From Phragmites australis (lineage: Eukaryota; Streptophyta; Magnoliopsida; Poales; Poaceae): a stretch of DNA of 64,000 bases. Within the stretch, counting starts at the first letter, position 1; the number at the start of each line of letters is the position of its first letter. A program made the translations under genes and the position numbers. Under the pieces are notes generated by a model that searched no databases, was not told the DNA's origin, and worked only from the letters and a program-made list of their open reading frames with translations. The stretch lies in contig NC_084944.1 in NCBI RefSeq assembly GCF_958298935.1, positions 18,197,679-18,261,678 on the forward strand. Direction: 5' to 3'. Positions 53,845 to 64,000 of this stretch are shown here, piece after piece.

Positions 53845-56800
53845 TACTACCACAGAAATTATTTAGTGGGACGCCTTTGTACAGGCGGTTTCTATGGAGC
53901 CATCCATGCAAAGATTATCATAGACGGCTCTAAACAAAAATCGTCTGTGATAATGACGAGACACATCTGAAAATAGTGGGATGCTTTTAGTACAAACGGT
54001 TCTCATTTGGAACTGTCTATAATATTAATACAGACGGTTTGTACTTGAGCCGTATGTGATAAAACAAATATCACAGATGGTTCTAAACAGGAACCGTCTG
54101 TAACATTAATACATATGGCTCTTTTTTGAGCCATCTGTAATAAAAACAAATTTCACAAACAGTGCCAAATAGGACCCATCCGTAAATTAGTATAGACGGC
54201 TTCAAATATTAGCCGTATGAGAAAATGACTAGAGGGAGGTGGGACACTTTAGTACAGATGGTTCCAAACTTGAAGCCATTTGTAATGTTAAAATAGTACA
54301 TCATCCCCTACATCTAGATTGAAGCAGAACAATGAGGAATAGTGAAGAATAGTGTGTAACTTTTGGAGGAAGAGGTCGGCGATTTTGACAAAAAAATTTG
54401 TTAGATTTTGGTGAAATCTTGAAGATTCATATGCATTTGTTACTCCAAGGCTAGCCTTATGTTCTAATTTGGTTTAGATGGTCTATATTTGGTTTGGAGA
54501 GCTACCTATGTCTAGATCTAGAAATAGATTTTTTTTTATGATGACATAGTATTGTTCTATTCATTAGTTGATGTAGATGATGTAGATTTGTGTTCTAATT
54601 TAGTCTTGAGAGATCAACTATATCTACATCTAGATTTAGATTTTTTTCATGATGATCTAGAATATATTGGTTGTTCTAGGTATATATGAAGCTCAAAGTA
54701 TAGATCAAGGTTTAATTATGTGTTACTATAAATGGCTAGCTTTAATATAGTGTTCTAAATAAATTTTGGATTTTTGTATATAAACATAACATTGTCAATA
54801 ACTATATCGTATTTAATGCTAAGTTTTGAACTAACGTTAGCCCTTATTTTTAGGTATTCATGTATATAATATAATGGTAATTGTTAATTATTTTTGGATT
54901 AATTATCATTTGTATGGTTCTTTCATGCATATATGCATGGTAGCTCTATTTTTTTCAATGAAATGCTTGGTTGCTCTCTTTTATTAGGTTGATTTCACAT
55001 TAATTTACTTCATACATTGTAGATGGATCATGGCTGGATGTACAGTTCTTGTACGAATCAAGGGTACCTTGATGGTGTGACGGCTTTTCTGGAAGCTGCC
55101 AAGAAGGATAGTTTAGAGAAGGGTGTTGAATTTATATATTGTCCTTGTTGTGATTGTAGAAGCAAAAGATCCTTTCTTCGATAGAACGCAACCCTACAGA
55201 TCCAACGCACTTGATTATCAAGGGCTTCAAATTGGACTACACATGTTGGACCAAACATGGTGAAGAGCAGAATGTGCTACATGAATACGTTGGTATCGTC
55301 GAAGAACCCGAAGTTGATGTAAGAAGATAAGATAACGAGGAATTTGGTACAGATGATGATGATTGTGGTGGTGCAGGCGACGATGATAGGTTGGATCAGA
55401 TGCTGTGCAATGTAGACATGAACTTGAGTACTTGGAGAGACTTTAACAAATTCATGTGCTTGATTGAGGACTCGGAGAAGCCGTTGTTCCCTAGATGCAA
55501 ACCAGAATACACAAAGGTATCATCCATGCTTGAACTACTTAAATTAAAAGCAAGCGATGGTTGGTCAAACAAGAGTTTCACGACGCTATTAGAACTCTTA
55601 TCAGACCTGCTTCCAGATGGAAAAGAGCTTCCCAAAAGCTCATAGGAAGCAAAGCAGGTTCTTTGTCCATTGGAGATGGATGTAGAAAGGATACATGCAT
55701 GTCCGAATGACTGTATCCTCTACCGTAAAGATCTATCAGACTTGCCTTCATATTCAGTGTTCAAAGCATCTCGATACAAGCATAAGAGTCAATCAGACGA
55801 TGGCGAGGTGGAGAAAGGAATTCCTGCTAAGGTGGTATGGTATCTACCAATAATTCCGCTTCTTAAGCATTTGTTTGTGAATCAAAAAGACGCCAAATTA
55901 TTGTGCTAGCACTCGGAGGGCCGCAAGCAAGATGAAAAGCTAAGACACCCTGCCGATTCTTCCCAGTGGAGAAACATCGACACAATCTTCAATGACTTTG
56001 GTGCAGAACCAAGGAATATAAGGTTTGCTTTGAGCACGGATAGGATGAATCCTTTTGGGAACATGAGCAGTAGGCACAACATATGGCCAGTTGTTCTCAG
56101 TATTTACAACCTACCTCCTTGGTTGTGTATGAAGCCGAAGTACTTGATGATGTTGCTGTTTATCCAAGGCCCGAAGCAACCCGGGAACGATATTGATGTA
56201 TCATAAGACCATTGGTAGAAGATCTAAAAACATTGTGCAATGAAGGGGCACAAGTATGGGATGCGTACAAAAGAGAGAATTTCACGCTACATTCCTTGTT
56301 GTTCTGCATGATCAATGATTTGCCTGCACTACATAACCTTTCAGACTAGAGTAAACAAGTAGACACAGTGTGCCCTCATTGCTTAGATGATACCGTGAGT
56401 ATGTGGCTACCCCACTCGTGCAAAACGTTGTTCATACACAATCGTAGGTTCCTTAACAGGTATCACCCGTATCGCAATATGAAGGAACATTTCAACAGAA
56501 CGAGGGAGAGAGATTTATGTCCAAGGCACTATAGTGGTCAAGAGGTGCACAATATGATTAAAGATCTCAATGTTGTGTTTGGAAACGGGGGTAAAAAATC
56601 TAAGGCTACTGGTGGCATGTGGAAGAAGAGATCGATATTGTGGGAGCTACCGTATTGGAAGCACCTTGAAGTTCACCACTGCATCGATGTCATGCATGTA
56701 GAGAAGAACATATGCGAAAGCTTGATTGGTCTTTTACTTAATATTCTAGGCAAGAAGAAGGACGGTCTCAACTCAAGGCTTGACTTAGTTGATATGAAGA

Positions 56801-57795
56801 TCAGGCCTGAAGTGGCACCTGAGCCCTCCGAAAAAAAGGTAGAACGAGGCTTCCTTCTACCTGTTATAATCTGAAAAAGGTCGAGAGAACCGAACTATGC
56901 AGGTACTTGCATGGTGTGAAAGTTTTGTCTGGTTACTCTGCCAACATCTTGAAACTTATTTCGATGCAAGATTTGAAATTAGTTGGCATGAAGTCCCACG
57001 ATTGCCTCGTGTTGATGACACATATGCTCCCTATTGCAATAAAAAATATCTAGCGGACCTATCTCCGAGACATAATCACCAAGCTATGTTACTTTTTCAA
57101 CACAATTTCTTAGAAGGTCATCGATCCCAAAGTACTTGATGTTTTACAGGCCAATATGGTGAAGACACTATGTCATCTTGAGATGTACTTTCCTCCATTG
57201 TTTTTTGATATCATGGTACATATTATTATTCACCTCATGAGAGAGATAAAGATATGCGGCCCAGTATTCCTACGTCAGATGTACCCGTTTGAGAGGTACA
57301 TGGGAATTCTCAAGAAGTATGCACTGAATCGTTCTTGTCCAAAGGGCAGCATCGTCCAAGGTTACACAATCGAAGAGGTAGTCGAGTTCTACATCGATTA
57401 CATGGAGTAGCTCAAACTGATAGGTGTGCCCATATCTCATCATGAGGGGAGACTAGATGGGAAGAGAACCATAGGTAGGAAATCAATCATTGCTAACTTT
57501 GCACATTATCTAAAGCCCATTTCACGGTCTTGAAACACATGACTGAAGTATCCATGCATATCGACATGCATAAGGACATGCTAAGCAGAGAGAATCCAGA
57601 CCGTACGGAGGCTTGGATCACAAAGCAGCACAAACGCACCTTCAACAACTGGTTGGCAATGCGATTTAGTAATAATAGTTCAACAGAGGACAATATTGAC
57701 TGGTTGGCAAGATGGCCAAGTCTCACAGTCGTGAAATTTGAAGCATACGACATAAATGGGTACACATTTTATACTAGAGCACATGATAGAATGGC
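53845..57795 (+). mobile_element. Element I: CACTA transposon, 3'-truncated
   Basis: Its start is a decayed CACTA-like end (CTACTACCACAGAAATT) at the point where the NB-ARC reading breaks off. 53850-54300 is packed with ACAGACGGTT and AACCGTCTGT-type subterminal modules. A plus-strand TNP2-type transposase follows. The reading stops at 57795 in the conserved NGYTFYTRA segment, and no 3' terminus is present. 54300-55020 is an AT-rich leader without ORF. Confidence 0.75.
55023..57795 (+). pseudogene. CACTA transposase (TNP2 type) of element I
   Basis: Pieces: 55023-55190 N-terminal transposase-associated domain (GWMYSSCTNQGYLDGVTAFL, YCPCCDCR). 55391-55645 linker. 55670-56350 TNP2 (PLEMDVERIHACPNDCILYR, VVWYLPIIPLLKHLF, IRFALSTDRMNPFGNM, YNLPPWLCMKPKYLM). 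56368-56870 continues (CPHCLDDTVSMWLPHSCKTL, CIDVMHVEKNICESLIGLLL). 57156-57410 DUF4218-like (FDIMVHIIIHLMREIKICGP, MYPFERYMGILKKYALN). 57530-57795 C-terminal region (ENPDRTEAWITKQH, INGYTFYTRAHD). Many stops and frameshifts. It is a related but clearly distinct lineage from the transposase at 33527-36750. Confidence 0.88.
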
Positions 57796-58189
57796 GCCAC
57801 CACTTTAAAACCCTAGACCTCCTCTGGACTTCGCACCTCTCATCTATAAATGGCAGCCCTGACCCCTCCCTAAGGTTCCCTTTCCCTCACCGCGCTCAAG
57901 TATGTTTTAGACTCCCGAGAGGCTCCGCGACTCTGCCATACCTTCATCGAGCACCACCGTTGTCATCAAGCCGTCGCAGCCTTCCACGATGCCATGCGAG
58001 CCCTCAAACAGAACTGCCTGCCGCTCATCGTCTTTCGCCACTCATCGTCGATGCATGTGCCCCGCAATGCCGATCCAAGCCTCCAATGACGACGCGGCGC
58101 CACCCAGAACTCGCCGTCGAGTCATCCTGCACCGGAGAAGAGGTAGATTCGCCCTATGTCATTCAATCATGAATGTATGGATATGATTG
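57796..58189 (+). other. Unassigned stretch with a TATA-like motif
   Basis: It contains CTATAAATGG at about 57842, followed by a C-rich leader-like sequence and a C-rich open reading (57989-58186) with no family features. It could be the first part of a lost gene or of an unrecognised LTR. Confidence 0.3.
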
Positions 58190-58794
58190 TGTTGAATATC
58201 TAATTATGGGGTATATGCGCATAAGGAATGTATCATATACGAACAGGGTATGTACAACACGTATTAAGAAGTTTTAGATATCACGGAACTGAATCAGTAG
58301 TACCTGATACACCCAGAATCATGAAAGTACATATCAGGATGGTTTCGATTAGTTACCTAACTCGATGCGGTTAGTACTCAAAACAGATCTATCTACTTGG
58401 ACGTTAAGGAAGACAACTCCCTATCGACCATGGCTAGATAGGAGGTGATACGCCCACCCCTATATAAGGCAAAAAGGCTAGGAGAGAAGGGGGAAGAGGA
58501 AAACATAGGAAGAGAGAACTCGAGGCAAGCATCAAGACCCTAGCAGAGAAGGTACTCGGCGACCTTAGCTTTAGATTAGATCAGATTTGATATACTCTCT
58601 ATAATAGATTTAGCCCCATTGCTTGTACTCAAGATCATCAATACAGGACAGCAACGCCCCCACATGACGTAGGGTATTACTCCAATCGGAGGCCTGAACC
58701 TGTATACATCAATTGTCCCGTCTCGTGATTAATCCCTGCACTCGATGGTACCCAGTCTATTTACGGACATATTGTTAGGAATTAATCTTCGACA
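58190..58794 (+). mobile_element. Element K 5' LTR
   Basis: It starts TGTTGAATATCTAATTATG and ends AATCTTCGACA, about 605 bases. CCCCTATATAAGGC at 58457-58470 is a good TATA box, and the leader after it (CATCAAGACC, GTAGGGTATTAC) is typical. The primer region GTTGACGTGCCAGGTAGGGC follows, close to the TGGCGCGCCAGGTAGGG form common in this group. Confidence 0.65.
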
Positions 58795-58836
58795 GTTGAC
58801 GTGCCAGGTAGGGCCTTCTGCTTTACAGGATTAATC

Positions 58837-60725
58837 ATGTCTCGGGCTCACATTTACATCGGATTCTCCGACGACAACTTCTACGACCACTTCGAGTCGA
58901 CTGCGGACAGCTTCAGGTCCCCTCTTGTCAACTCAGAGATCATCTTCAGAACAATGGTTTTCTGTTGGGACGACCAAGGTGGACTGATCCATAATAGTAC
59001 CCTTAAATCCAGACCAGTGGATGCATACCGTGAGGCAGGACATCTCGAGTGGGATCCTGCAGAGCCTAATGTTCTACACTGCATAGACACTGACAGCGAC
59101 GAGGATGGCGACGGTGATTCTAACACTAGCTAGAGCAGCCGAATAGATCGATTCGTGTATATGGCTAGAAACAACGACCCCCCATCGACTGACCCAATGG
59201 CGATAGTTTCAGAGGCCGTAGTCGATCACGGCACGAAAATTCCCAAAGATCCAGCGATAGTTGTCACCCCCAACGGTACCGATGCCAATTTACCACCAGA
59301 AACATCCGCAGCTGGAGCCTTGCGTGCACCCGACACGATCCTTCATCGATGGACCATTGGAGAACAGATGCCTCCTGGCCTCTCTCGGTGACTTCTGGTG
59401 GGTACGCCTCTGCCTATGATGACTCACAGCTCTAGGGAGAAGCTCCCTCCGAACAGTCACCATGAGGCTTCATCGACTCGACCGCCACCGAGCCTTGGTA
59501 ACGATGTGCTCAATACTTCGGATGCTAACATATGAGGAGCACATCTGATCCTCCGATCCCTTCCAGAGTTAGATCCGGTGGATCCGCTAACCCCTATGGT
59601 CAATCAAGTCAAGACCTTACTCGATGTAGCTCAGATCCAGGTTGCTCAAGAAAATAATCCCAACAATTCTAGGCCACCCAGTCAGTACGGTCCCAGCTCG
59701 AGGAGCCACGAGTGGGAATGCTCTCGAGTAGGAGAATCTCATATGGGAAGCTCAGGTGGTCGAGCCCGACCACAACAATGTGGGACAAACTGTAATTGCC
59801 CCGTCCATAGGCGCAGAAATTAGGAAGCCCTGAGCAAGTGTATTCCCTACAATTGGCATGATCTACAGACGGTGATCGAAAACCACCGTGAAGTATGCCG
59901 TGAAGATGATCGCCACTACTATGACTGTAGGTGTACAGGACGGGATGGTCTACATGACTCCCCTGCTTGAAGAGGCATGCGTGAAAGTCCCCCACCACCT
60001 CCTCCTGATGAGTTTGACGGAGGCTGCGAGGCTTTTCTACATGAACTTCGGTCAATTCGGTAGCCCGAGAAGTTCAAAGCGGGCCCGATCCAGAAATATG
60101 ACGGGAAAATCAATCCCAAAGAGTGGTTGCAGATCTACACCACTGTTATTCCAACAGCCGGTGGTGAGAATCGAATAATGGCCAATTACCTGTTAACCGC
60201 CCTCGATGGACCCGCAAGGTCCTGGTTGCTAAACTTTCCACCCAACTCGATTAGTTCATGGGTAGAAGTTAAGGCTCAGTTCATAGACAATTTCCAAGGC
60301 ACATTCGAGCGACCAGGAGCGGAGAACGATCTCCACCAGCTACACCAAGGCAACAGTGAATCTCTTCGTGATTTTATCCGCCGGTTCAGTGACAAGCGTA
60401 ACACGATTCCTGACATCTTCGATGAGTCAGTGATCATCGCCTTCAAACGAGGCGTTCAGGACACAAATTTATGTGGAAAGATGACTACTCGGAAGATCCG
60501 TACGGTCAAAGAGCTTTTTGAGTTAGCCAACAAGTGTGCAAAACGGGCAGAAGTGCAGGTGTGCACTAAAAACCTTCAATCTAGCAAGGACAAACCTGAG
60601 TCCTCGAAGAGTGGAGGAAAGAAAACCAAATCCGGTGACAAGCGCAAGGAACCCGATATGACTATAACTGCAATCGATAGGAACAAATCGTGCAACATTG
60701 GGGACAACAAAGGCCTCAATTAAGG
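58837..60725 (+). pseudogene. Element K gag
   Basis: The N-terminal part from ATG 58837 reads SRAHIYIGFSDDNFYDHFES and TMVFCWDDQGGLIHNSTLKS to a TAG at 59131. 59155-59820 is a Pro/Ser/Asn-rich stretch with breaks. The gag core lies at 60127-60720: ENRIMANYLLTALDGPARSW, LLNFPPNSISSWVEVKAQFI, DLHQLHQGNSESLRDFIRRF and VIIAFKRGVQD, then a Lys/Ser-rich basic tail and a stop (TAA, 60721-60723). The retrotrans_gag fold is clear. A CxxH knuckle is only suggested after the stop (WCPIHRSNQHDFEECY). Confidence 0.8.
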
Positions 60726-60799
60726 TGGCGGGAAGTGGTGTCCCATCCATCGGAGCAACCAGCACGACTTCGAAGAGTGCTATGTGTTATAGAAAAATC

Positions 60800-61314
60800 T
60801 TGACGAAAAAATCAAGGTGAACGTTGAGGGCAGTGAGCCCCAGTTCCATGAGGAAGACCACAGCTTGGCGCACATCTTCAGAGGATCCGCCATGTACGAG
60901 TCCAAAAGGCAGTACAAGGCGGTCGAGCGAGAAGTCAACTTGGCCCTAACTGGGCCCACTCGTTATCTCTGGTGGTCAGAATAGTCGATCACCTTTGGTC
61001 AAACCGATAATCCAGTCGCAATACCACATCCTGGTCGATACCTGGTTGTGGTTCAGCCGACCATACTCAACGTCAAAGTTTCCAGAACTTTGGTCGATGG
61101 TGGTAGTTCACTCAACCTCATTTTCTCAAAAACCTTGGACAAGATGGGAATTCAGAGATCAGAGCTTCAAATAGGAGTCGAGCCTTTCCACGGAATAACT
61201 CGCAACTCATCGACCATGCCTCCCGATCAGATCGAGCTACCGGTTACGTTTGGCGCGCCCGACAATTTTCACATAGAAAAGCTTTATTGCATTCTGCGAA
61301 TAATTCGGCATTAA
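60800..61314 (+). pseudogene. Element K aspartic protease
   Basis: The frame from 60800 reads HSLAHIFRGSAMYESKRQYK, then a TAG at 60982-60984 and SITFGQTDNPVAIPHPGRYL. The active site is VSRTLVDGGSSLNLIFSKTL (about 61078-61137), with DGGSS holding the catalytic Asp, then FHGITRN and LPVTFGAPDNFHIEKLYC. A stop at 61312 ends it where integrase sequence is joined. Confidence 0.8.
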
Positions 61315-61315
61315 G

Positions 61316-61911
61316 ACTTGTTTCCCCTTAGTAGCTCACCCACAGAGTAATGGTCAAGTTGAGTGTGCTAATGGTATAGTCTTGCAGGGTATCAAAACTC
61401 GGGTCTTTGATAGGCTAAAGGCTTACTCGAAACACTAGGTAAAAGGGCTTCCCTCGGTACTATGGGCCATTCATACATCGAATAATAGGGCCACCAGTGA
61501 AACTCTTTTCTTCTTAGTTTATGGAGCGGAGGTGGTTCTCCCGACTGAGTTGCAGTTTGGATCACCTCGAGTAGAAAATTACTCTGAAGAAGGGCAGGAG
61601 CACTTACAAGTGGATGACATAAATCTACTCGAGGAGTACCGAGATCGAGTGTCTATTCGAGCGCCAAGTATCAGCAAACATTGCATAGATATCAAAGCAT
61701 GAAAATTCAACCCAGGCAACTCGTTGCTGGGGACCTCATCCTGCGGAAGGTGCAGAAACAGGCCCAGGGCCATAAGTTATCGCCTAAGTGGGAAGGACCT
61801 TACATAGTAGTCAAGGTCACTTGACTTGGGTCGGTAAGGCTATCTACTCCAAACGGTGAGATACTCGAGCACTCGTGGAACATCGACCAACTCCGAAAGT
61901 TTTATTCATAG
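61316..61911 (+). pseudogene. Element K integrase, C-terminal third
   Basis: It begins in the core at the Glu box (SVAHPQSNGQVECANG-like; here AHPQSNGQVECANGIVLQGI), preceded by LFPL-type sequence. It continues LPSVLWAIHTSNNRATSETL, FFLVYGAEVVLPTELQFGSP and HLQVDDINLLEEYRDR. After a frame break near 61655 the tail KVQKQAQGHKLSPKWEGPY appears, with a stop at 61822-61824, and the reading ends LRKFYS at 61911. It is the closest match in the window to 1-173 and a distant one to element A. Confidence 0.8.
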
Positions 61912-62079
61912 AAAAGAAATGTTACAGGTAAGTCGATTACATTCGATTCAGTTGGTTACTCGATTACATAGTTTTTCACGTTCATGCTAATCCATGTGGC
62001 TAGTGCAAAATTGATAGAAAGGACCAGCTTAGATCTTTCAAAAATACCTTATTCACCATTGAATGAGTCAAGGAACCTT

Positions 62080-62604
62080 TTATACTCCTCCCTCGGGCGA
62101 CAGTTGATCACCCCAGGAATCGACTACCACAACCAGCATAAGGGCCAGGAAAAGTGGCCGAGGTGAAGGCCCTACTGGAGCTGATGACTGACGCCAGTGA
62201 TGCCAAGTGGTCTTTTGCCTGGTGTGAGGGCGATCTGGCGATTGTTGACGGAGAAGATGACCACGCCTCCCTAGCCGGTGATGACCTGAAGGCTCCACCG
62301 CCGAAGACCTAGATGGCGGCTTGGTCGATGATCCGGTCGAGATCATCACCATCCTCAGTCCTCCCCCGTGCGGAGCACTACGCCATCTGGCTTGAAGTGT
62401 AAGCCTTGATGTAATGGTGAACACACTGAATAGGGGGCGGCGATCATATGCGATGGGCACTTCTCCCCTGTTTTTCTTAGGCCTACCACTTGAGTCCTCG
62501 TCGTCGGAGGAAACAATGATGATCTCAGGAGGGACCATGGCGAGAGGCCTAGGGGAAAGGATTTTTGGGATTAGTTCACAAGGAGGAGATGGAGTGGAGG
62601 CCAT
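62080..62604 (-). CDS. Antisense ORF of Tat-type element, copy 2 (174 aa, function unknown)
   Basis: The ATG (62602-62604) lies 85 bases after a CTATAAATAG box. The product opens MASTPSPPCELIPKILSPRP, has VPPEIIIVSSDDEDSSGRPK with an acidic DDED patch next to basic residues, and ends in a hydrophobic stretch (LFLALMLVVVVDSW) and LSPEGGV. It aligns along its length with the ORF at 362-859. The shared frame in two diverged copies argues for past selection. No known domain is seen. Confidence 0.55.
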   Translation of the reverse strand: MASTPSPPCELIPKILSPRPLAMVPPEIIIVSSDDEDSSGRPKKNRGEVPIAYDRRPLFSVFTITSRLTLQARWRSAPHGGGLRMVMISTGSSTKPPSRSSAVEPSGHHRLGRRGHLLRQQSPDRPHTRQKTTWHHWRQSSAPVGPSPRPLFLALMLVVVVDSWGDQLSPEGGV

Positions 62605-62688
62605 GGCTTCAAGCTCTACAGATCCCAGAAGGCAATGGGCAAAGGAACAAAGGGGGCGATATGAAAGACAGACGGATTCAAGTCCCCT

Positions 62689-62698
62689 CTATTTATAG
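62689..62698 (-). promoter_or_regulatory. TATA box for the antisense ORF, copy 2
   Basis: The minus strand reads CTATAAATAG at the same distance (85 bases) from the ATG as in copy 1. Conservation of both motif and spacing supports a real antisense promoter. Confidence 0.5.
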
Positions 62699-62972
62699 CA
62701 GGGGGAACATGTCTTACTGTATAAACGTGGTTGTCAGGATCCGAAACAATGGCGTCGCCTCGGGCACGTAGCGTGTTCGGCGAAGTGAAGATGTCTTTAT
62801 AGCTTGTCTCGTCTCTACAAAGAGGGATGGACGGTCATTATGGCTTGTCAAATCAAGATTGCAGTGAAAACGAGCACAAACAAGAGTGGGTTTTTAATTC
62901 CCACCTATCCGGCGGTTCGAGCTCACTCGATATTCACATCGCAGTTAAAACAATAGTGCTCGGGGGCTTACA

Positions 62973-63435
62973 CTCTCAAGTATTCAGTTCAGGATGGTGT
63001 GTCAATGCTTATGCTCTACTCTCTATCTTGATTGTTACAACAAACAGAGAGTCGGGGGCTACATTGCATACTTTCGATGCTGGAGCTTTACTCTTTGTAC
63101 GATTACATTATCGACCATTGGTACAACTATGATTTCAGGTATCACAGATATACCATTGATCAATCTCAAGAATAACGATAGCACGCTCTGATCGGTTTTG
63201 CATCTATTCATGCTGAACTCTATTTCATAGAAAAGGAAATAGTAGTGGCAGCATATTAGACAGGCAAAATATCAGCAGCACCTCCAGTACAATTATCAAA
63301 CAAGAAGAAGCCTATTACATATTTAAGAGAAAAGCTTAGGAGATATCCACCTACAAGAATGCCACTTAAAATTCCCTTCAAGGGATTTAACCGTCCTGGA
63401 AACAGCGTCAGGGTGCGAAATCTCGATGCAAAATG
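62973..63435. other. Junction region with one coding-like stretch
   Basis: A second TCGGGGGCTACA motif at about 63052-63064 suggests that the Tat 3' region runs a little past 62972. From about 63256 a plus-strand frame is open for some 65 codons (AAPPVQLSNKKKPITYLREK, MPLKIPFKGFNRPGNSVRVR). I do not recognise it, and it does not look like Argonaute. The boundary of element K with the older DNA lies somewhere here. Confidence 0.3.
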
Positions 63436-63946
63436 CTTGCCAAACAGGGCATGGGAAACCAGCTACATGTTCTAATTGTAATTCTGTCTGATGTTAGTGG
63501 TTCTTATTGTATGTGTACTGCTGGTTGGGTCGTACAAAACTTTGAAATTACTTGGGATTTTTGTTATATACATGATGTGCCTACTTTTGCAGGGAAAGTT
63601 AAAGGAGTTTGGGACACTGACATTGGAATCATATCTCGATGTTGCTTGCCAAAGCATGCTAGCAGGCCAATCAAGTAGCATCTGGAAAATGTTGCAATCA
63701 AAATCAATGTCAAGGTCTCTATATTTTATATTCAATGTTTTAGTTTTGGTCCTTTCTTACAGGTATGTAACAATTCTTTGCTTTAAACAAGTCGGAGGGC
63801 ACAACACTGTTCTTGAGCGAGCCTTTGTACGTAATGGCATGCCATTTGTGTCAGAAATTCCAACAACTATCTTTGGTGCTGATGTCACACACCCCCCACC
63901 ATTAGAGGACTCTGCACCATCCATTGCTGCTATAAGTTTGTTCTAA
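63436..63946 (+). pseudogene. Argonaute PIWI-domain fragment (AGO1-like), three exon pieces
   Basis: Argonaute proteins bind small RNAs and cut target RNA. Piece 1 (to 63508) reads [18 protein letters not shown]. Donor TATT/GTATGT and acceptor TTTTGCAG/GG bound an 84-base intron. Piece 2 (63593-63714) reads [20 protein letters not shown], then [24 protein letters not shown]; the TAG at 63676-63678 stands where Gln is usual. Piece 3 (from about 63791) reads [20 protein letters not shown] and [34 protein letters not shown] carries the first catalytic Asp. The acceptor before piece 3 is not AG, and the donor-like site after it reads ATAAGTTT. The rest of PIWI, with the other catalytic residues, is not in the window. 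Confidence 0.8.
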
Positions 63947-64000
63947 TAACTATCAATTTCTGTATCATTATCAGTCGTACGATATGCTGTACAGGTGTGA

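Larger units (their letters stand above)
49954..53845 (+). pseudogene. Rx_N/NB-ARC resistance-like gene, split by an LTR element
   Basis: The ATG at 49954 opens MELVVSAVIGDLVNRFIAFI, EGKMERLQDLLIRVHMI, after which one or more small indels (about 50095-50105) shift the frame to RYITNSKMLLQLKKLVQ. The gene is cut at 50163 by the LTR element L and resumes at 53481: MYQGYHVLDTIKY, then a stop at 53647, MKEFVLLLEGCERIFRGPYD, a further shift, and DNFKFGRQVEKQQINVLLQD, NLPPFTLIVLPT. This is the linker that leads into the P-loop of NB-ARC. The P-loop itself is lost where CACTA element I begins. Intact relatives are CC-type NLR-like proteins involved in pathogen sensing. Confidence 0.78.
58190..62972 (+). 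mobile_element. Element K: Tat-lineage retrotransposon with a large internal deletion
   Basis: Order: 5' LTR (58190-58794), primer region, gag, protease, then a direct jump at about 61315 to the last third of integrase, the pol tail, an antisense ORF and a polypurine-like motif at 62957-62970. Reverse transcriptase, both RNase H domains and the front of integrase are gone. No LTR matching 58190-58794 follows. The 3' part (61747-62972) is the same family as 1-1227. Whether front and back come from one element with a deletion, or from two elements joined, is not decided by the sequence. Confidence 0.7.

Noticed and set aside
1..64000. Search by eye for tRNA, rRNA, snRNA and microRNA genes and for centromere satellite arrays
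   Set aside because: I found no convincing cloverleaf, no rRNA-like sequence and no 150-180 base tandem satellite; a covariance-model scan would be needed to exclude small RNAs.

Overview
The window looks like grass (Poaceae) nuclear DNA from a repeat-rich, probably pericentromeric, part of a large genome. I see no prokaryotic organisation. About nine tenths of what I can assign is transposon: Ty3/gypsy elements of three lineages (Tat-type with a second RNase H and antisense ORFs, Tekay-type with chromodomain and 3 kb LTRs, and a CRM-type element whose polyprotein runs into its 3' LTR), CACTA DNA transposons, a LINE, a Mutator-like inverted-repeat element, a hAT transposase relic and a non-autonomous LTR element primed by initiator-Met tRNA. 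Species cannot be fixed from the sequence alone.

Layout. 1-1227: 3' end of a Tat-type element with an antisense ORF, a second copy of 61747-62972. 1228-10046: 5'-truncated Tat element A (RNase H, second RNase H, integrase, internal repeats, long spliced antisense ORF, 3' LTR). 10047-15036: two Tekay-type LTRs in opposite orientation, the second (11986-15036, minus) inserted into the first and followed by its integrase/chromodomain (15066-16300, minus). 16275-16960: hAT relic. 18355-20352: three-exon F-box/LRR gene, almost intact but with a broken start. 21376-22187: another LTR fragment. 22188-30949: nearly full-length Tat element D. 31286-31948 (minus): short Rx_N-type resistance-like gene. 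32434-36997: CACTA element G. 37094-37337: promoter and N-terminal stub of a second Rx_N gene, cut by a LINE (37337-38658 and 44891-45691). That LINE is cut by a Tekay-type solo LTR (38659-44885), which is cut by a CRM-type element (40641-44596). 45692-48060: CACTA element H with a Ulp1-like ORF. 49097-49655: Mutator-like element with a perfect 9-bp target duplication. 49954-53845: a third Rx_N/NB-ARC gene split by an LTR element (50164-53475). 53845-57795: CACTA element I. 58190 to about 62972: deleted Tat element K. 63436-63946: Argonaute PIWI-domain fragment.

Reading the layers together, the ancestral locus probably held a small cluster of Rx_N resistance-like genes, an F-box gene and an Argonaute gene or gene piece, later broken up by nested insertion. 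Four insertions keep target-site duplications readable by eye (GTGTC, CTTAC, CAGGT and ATTTTCTTT), which gives a relative order of events. Many pol stops are C-to-T or G-to-A changes at conserved Gln, Arg and Trp codons, as expected of long-methylated DNA. The single-copy items most worth checking are the NB-ARC-less Rx_N gene at 31286-31948, the F-box gene, and the antisense ORFs that carry their own TATA box.
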